The position numbers and the translations under genes are program-made. Shown one piece after another: positions 61,002 through 64,000 of a stretch of DNA of 64,000 nt. The notes beneath the pieces were generated by a model that saw only the letters and a program-made list of their open reading frames with translations, was not told the DNA's origin and searched no databases. This DNA is from Priestia aryabhattai B8W22. Lineage in GTDB: Bacteria; Bacillota; Bacilli; Bacillales; Bacillaceae_H. Positions within the stretch are counted from its first letter, which is position 1. Every line of letters starts with the position of its first letter. The DNA lies in assembly GCF_000956595.1 (NCBI RefSeq), contig NZ_JYOO01000008.1, positions 62,001 through 126,000 on the forward strand, given 5' to 3'.

Positions 61002-61844
61002 TCATTGATTATTGCTGTTAAAATCTTCTTCATATCTTTTCATTTTCATCATTTGTTCTTCATCTTTTTCATCCGCCAATTCTCTACTTAAATATTTGTA
61101 CTCAAAATACTTAATTCGAGCTGAAGGGCCAAATAGTGAGTCGTTCCAGTTTACATAACTAAAGTGCACCTTTAATTTTGTTTCATCATTTACTATCATC
61201 GTAACTGAATACCAAGGTTCTTGTTGATTCTCCATAAATACGTTTTGTAATTGAACCGTTAAATGAAATAATTCATGAAGAGAATGATTGTACGCTTTTT
61301 TTTCGACTTGATATGTTCGAGGTATTAAATGTGAATATTGATATTCATTTTCTTCTCCTACAACTTTATAAAAGAAGTATACTCCACCTTCTCCATCTTT
61401 CACTTCACCATTAAAGTAAAAGCTGCCCCATTCAACAGGAATCATATCGCTTATCTTTTGAGTAAGTTTACGATAAAGTGTTTGAAGTTCATTTTCAAAT
61501 GACGTATGATTTCCCTCTGCTTCATTAAGCACTAAGTTATCCATTTCTTCCCTATCTTTTGCAATGCCTTCTGTCATTTTGATTAAATTTTTCACCATAT
61601 TAAGTGTAATCTCTTCTTCATCTTCATAAACCTTAATACTTGCTCCCATTAAAAGTAACTCTTCAGCAGACGCTACTAAACCTTCCAAGGCTTCTGCATC
61701 ATAATAATCACATACAATCACAGGGATTCTCATACTGATATTTTGTTTTATGTCGCTTATAGATTTAAGTGTTTTTTGTCTTAATAAAGGAATATATTTA
61801 TTAACATTTGAGCCATTAAAAACTACTAAACTAATGGTGTGCAT
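61002..61844 (-). CDS. Fusion: L7/L12-like N-terminal domain plus YezG (DUF600) domain
   Basis: 280 residues. The C-terminal part (about 118-270) is a YezG domain: ELQTLYRKLTQKISDMIPVEW, FYFNGEVKDGEGGVYFFYK and HFSYVNWNDSLFGPSARIKYFEYKYL, as in the two free YezG copies. The first 85 residues differ: VNKYIPLLRQKTLKSISDIK, then EALEGLVASAEELLLMGASIKVYED. The spacing of LR..T.. and the AEELL.. .GA.. pattern resembles the C-terminal domain of ribosomal L7/L12. Residues 86-115 are a charged linker. Strong RBS GGAGGAG. Doubling of immunity domain with a separate domain suggests a two-function or wider-range immunity protein, which is inferred. Confidence 0.75.
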   Translation of the reverse strand: MHTISLVVFNGSNVNKYIPLLRQKTLKSISDIKQNISMRIPVIVCDYYDAEALEGLVASAEELLLMGASIKVYEDEEEITLNMVKNLIKMTEGIAKDREEMDNLVLNEAEGNHTSFENELQTLYRKLTQKISDMIPVEWGSFYFNGEVKDGEGGVYFFYKVVGEENEYQYSHLIPRTYQVEKKAYNHSLHELFHLTVQLQNVFMENQQEPWYSVTMIVNDETKLKVHFSYVNWNDSLFGPSARIKYFEYKYLSRELADEKDEEQMMKMKRYEEDFNSNNQ

Positions 61845-61913
61845 ATGTACGACTCCTCCTACTCAGTCATCAAAACATTCACGGTCACTTGCTGATGTAA
61901 TCTTTAGTCATGT

Positions 61914-62150
61914 AACTTATCAAGAAATTCAGTAAATGTTGGTGCAACATAAAATACATTTTCTCTTTCACGCTCTTCCGTTAAACCCTCTTCCTCGATT
62001 AACATTTCTTTTTACCAAGCGTTTTCATCTTCCCCCAAAAACTACAATTGGATTATTTTCATGCCCTTTGTAATCAAAACATATTAAATTCCCCGCGGAG
62101 TCAAATCCTGTACATTCTTTAAATGAATTAGTATCAGTTATGTTTGTAAT
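61914..62150 (-). pseudogene. SMI1/KNR4 (SUKH) gene remnant
   Basis: Minus strand. A fragment reads NSFKECTGFDSAGNLICFDYKG and NNPIVVFGG, then a stop. In another frame (one base off) the ending EDENAW, stop, KEMLIEEEGLTEE and VFYVAPTFTEFLDKLHD follows, to a stop at 61914. CFDYKGHENNPIVV and FTEFLDKL are the second half of a SUKH domain, as in the intact gene at 63028 (CLDFRTDKNNPSVCIW, FTEFLNGLYEP). At least one frameshift and one in-frame stop break it and the first half is missing. Confidence 0.7.
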
Positions 62151-62279
62151 CGATTACGAGATGGATTACAGGTCACCCGTAAAACCATCTGTATCATTTG
62201 CTGCTTCGTATTTTGCAGTGACGCCCTTATATAGACAGCTAAGTGTTTTACAATTATAGTTTTCAGTAAGTACCAGCTA
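62151..62279. other. Remainder of the gap behind the SUFU gene
   Basis: AT-rich bases with no open frame of note. It holds a 12-bp perfect palindrome GTAATCGATTAC at 62146-62157, probably chance, and no clear terminator. Confidence 0.4.
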
Positions 62280-62849
62280 TCAAATTACAGACTTTCTATT
62301 AACATTAAAAGGATCTACATCGCTTTCTTCTAACAACTCTTCAAACTTTTCCGCTCCGTATGTTATAAAAAAGTCATATTCAGCCTGAGAAATAAAGAAA
62401 CCTAACAAAACTTCACCCATTTGTTGTGTGCTCTCAGTATCTAGCTCATGATATTCTTCGGGAAAAGCAAACGGTTCAGTAAAATAAACGGTATTTTTAT
62501 CGTATTTTTGATAAAATGACTTTTCAATACTTTCAATACCGCTAACCGCTGTTCCACGCCCTATTTCTATTTCATTACCGAGACAGTAAAATAACACATT
62601 AGCTAAGATATATCCTGTACTATTGAATGCTTTATCCACTACCATTGAAATTTCCATATTATCTCTTAAAACTTCTTCATAGTTACTTAATCCTAAGGTA
62701 TTAAAAACGAAACATTCTTCAAAGACATTTTCATATTTTAAAATTTGTATACTAGGAAGCTCTTCATTATTCCGATAAATTTCTCTGTCTATTGGCTCAC
62801 CTAGATACTTACTGTAATGATCGTAATAAAGCTCTCCATAGTTAATCAT
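62280..62849 (-). CDS. Suppressor-of-fused (SUFU) domain protein, immunity-type
   Basis: 189 residues: YYDHYSKYLGEPIDREIYRNNE at the start, IQILKYENVFEECFVFNTLGLSNYEEVL near residue 33, VVDKAFNSTGYILANVLFYC, AFPEEYHELDTES and a C-terminal FFITYGAEKFEELLEES are typical of bacterial SUFU-domain proteins, which act as immunity proteins in polymorphic toxin loci. Good RBS (AGAGG). Acidic. Single copy in the window. Confidence 0.82.
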   Translation of the reverse strand: MINYGELYYDHYSKYLGEPIDREIYRNNEELPSIQILKYENVFEECFVFNTLGLSNYEEVLRDNMEISMVVDKAFNSTGYILANVLFYCLGNEIEIGRGTAVSGIESIEKSFYQKYDKNTVYFTEPFAFPEEYHELDTESTQQMGEVLLGFFISQAEYDFFITYGAEKFEELLEESDVDPFNVNRKSVI

Positions 62850-62954
62850 TTTTTGACCTCTCCTCTACATTTCCTATTTTCGTCTCTTGCTCTCAAGCTA
62901 GGTGTTCTAGTTGATTACAATTTAAGACGCTTGAAATGATATGTTCTTAGACAA

Positions 62955-62993
62955 ATAAAAGCATTTAATACTCATATAGAATATCAAATGCTT
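62955..62993 (-). terminator. Intrinsic terminator behind the SMI1/KNR4 gene
   Basis: AAAGCATTT / AAATGCTTT with an 18-base loop that can pair inside, followed on the minus strand by TATTT. Weaker than the other terminators. Confidence 0.6.
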
Positions 62994-63027
62994 TCTATTC
63001 ATATGTTATAAACATTTCATTTTTTAG

Positions 63028-63507
63028 TCATTTAGGTTCATATAAACCATTTAAAAATTCAGTAAAGTTATCTGCCACATTATATGTAACAGGCTCAAAC
63101 TCACCGGATTCTTCATGAGACCATATACAAACAGATGGATTATTTTTATCTGTTCTAAAATCTAAGCATACAAAGTCACCCGCAAATACACTAGCTATTG
63201 GCAATACCTCTGCTCCTAATAAGTCTTCGTTATCAGTTAACCTTTCACCTATTTGTGAAAATACAACATCTATGTCATAAATCCCTTTTGGATGATTCTC
63301 GATATCATCTACTATACACAAAAATCTTTCTACAGCATAACCACGGTTGTTACACTCAAATGTCGCGCCCTCAACCTTTACTCCATTATTTTCTTTGATA
63401 AAATTTAAAAAAGAATTTGGTAATGTAAGCCTCCATAATTTTTCATGTTTTTTTATTAATTCCGCTAAAGGTAACGGCTTGACTACAGTGTCTCGTTTAA
63501 TTTTCAC
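63028..63507 (-). CDS. SMI1/KNR4 (SUKH) family immunity-type protein
   Basis: 159 residues with the SUKH pattern: LIKKHEKLWRLTLPNSFLNFIKENNGV (the usual LP..Y..F....NG) near residue 20, IGERLTDNEDLLGAEVLPIASVFAGDFVCLDFR, NNPSVCIWSHEE and FTEFLNGLYEP. SUKH proteins are the most common immunity family for nuclease-type toxins. Start GTG at 63507 behind AAAGGAG (six to seven bases). A decayed relative lies at 61914. Confidence 0.86.
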   Translation of the reverse strand: MKIKRDTVVKPLPLAELIKKHEKLWRLTLPNSFLNFIKENNGVKVEGATFECNNRGYAVERFLCIVDDIENHPKGIYDIDVVFSQIGERLTDNEDLLGAEVLPIASVFAGDFVCLDFRTDKNNPSVCIWSHEESGEFEPVTYNVADNFTEFLNGLYEPK

Positions 63508-63566
63508 TTTTTTCTCCTTTCGCCAAAAATACGCTATCTCAGATTATCCAATTATGAATAGTTTTA

Positions 63567-64000
63567 TTAAAAACTACTTTTTTCATCTAACGACTTCATG
63601 ACTTTTTTCATATCCTCAGTTCCACGTTCTTCAATTACTTGTTTTAATGAACAACCAAATTTATTGGAATTATTAAAATTCGGTCGTTTTTCTAAGCAAT
63701 GTACAACTAAATGATTTCCATCCTGTGTCCGTTCTTTTAATACTTCTTGACATAGAGACAATATTGCAGAATTAGCAAATTTTTTATCTTTTAAATTTAA
63801 ATCCACGCCCATTTCAACCAGTCTATAAGCTACATCAACAGCACCTACATAATTAATTGTTGTCTAGTAAAAATTTTGCTGTATCAAACTTTCTACTAAT
63901 CAATGATGTCTCAAGTAAGCTTGTACCATTTTTATTCACAAAGTTTACTACTTCTTCCATACATTTATTTTCAATATTCAACTTCTTTAAAAAATCTTCA
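63567..64000 (-). pseudogene. Ankyrin-type gene, frameshifted and cut by the window edge
   Basis: From the right edge the minus strand reads DFLKKLNIENKCMEEVVNF, then NKNGTSLLETSLISRKFDTAKFLLDNN and a stop near 63857. One base over, the frame goes on as NYVGAVDVAYRLVEMGVDLNLKDK and ends at 63567 with MKKVMKSLDEKSSF. The two parts fit one ankyrin-like protein broken by a one-base shift at about 63855-63865. It is of a different type from the four intact copies (no RNPLFAAIY). The 5' end lies beyond the window. A sequencing error cannot be excluded. Confidence 0.6.

Noticed and set aside
62146-62157. 12-bp palindrome GTAATCGATTAC as an operator
   Set aside because: It lies in the debris of a broken SUKH gene, far from any start; chance is likely.
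55342-64000. Prophage or integrated element
   Set aside because: No integrase, phage structural gene, terminase, att-like repeats or tRNA target is visible; the one-strand immunity array explains the region better.

Overview
The window reads as chromosomal DNA of a low-GC, Gram-positive, spore-former-type Bacillaceae, most likely Priestia (Bacillus) megaterium. The strongest pointer is the left edge: an anaerobic-type cobalamin operon in the order cbiW-cbiH60-cbiX-cbiJ-cbiC-(cbiD). It includes the CbiH60 fusion (methyltransferase plus nitrite/sulfite-reductase-like Fe-S domain) and a long CbiX with a histidine-rich tail, both known from B. megaterium. Most other genes have recognisable Bacillus counterparts (brnQ, ndh, maeA/ywkB, bsdABCD, glcDF, iseA, ykvR, nfi). 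No rRNA, tRNA, IS element or CRISPR array was seen.

Layout. 0-5 kb: cobalamin operon on the minus strand behind a SigmaA-type promoter and two cobalamin riboswitches in series, each followed by an intrinsic terminator. 5-10 kb: M42 peptidase, DAACS dicarboxylate/glutamate symporter, BrnQ with a CodY box. 10-13.6 kb: an unrecognised membrane-anchored protein plus small partner, an IDEAL protein, and an ammonium transporter coupled to a coiled-coil protein. 14-18.4 kb: DUF1641-NDH-2 with a Rex-like site, then malic enzyme with an AEC malate-type permease. 18.6-23.6 kb: M20 amidohydrolase and MFS permease divergent from a GAF/PucR-type activator. 23.6-27.3 kb: phenolic acid decarboxylase cluster bsdBCD-yclD with divergent LysR. 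27.4-31.8 kb: a second AEC permease, a long intergenic region with a 17-bp direct repeat, small hypotheticals, a luciferase-like monooxygenase. 31.8-40 kb: hydroxy-acid metabolism: glcDF, a CdaR-type regulator broken at an A8 run, DJ-1/PfpI protein, GntP permease and iron alcohol dehydrogenase with a cre site. 40-45 kb: NarL-type two-component system with an ABC-2 exporter, arranged like linearmycin-resistance (Lnr) systems. 45-55 kb: M20 hydrolase, a 40-aa membrane peptide, IseA with a WalR box, a membrane glycosyltransferase frameshifted at a T8 run, and housekeeping or resistance genes.

55.3-64 kb is a one-directional, AT-rich array of immunity-type genes without a toxin gene: four intact ankyrin-repeat paralogs plus a broken one, two YezG (DUF600) proteins and a third YezG domain fused to an unusual N-terminal domain, a CdiI-like protein, a SUFU-domain protein, and one intact and one decayed SMI1/KNR4 gene. 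Small ORFs and gene debris lie between them. It looks like the downstream immunity reservoir of a polymorphic toxin locus whose toxin gene would lie beyond position 64000. Together with the tandem riboswitches it is the most interesting part of the window.
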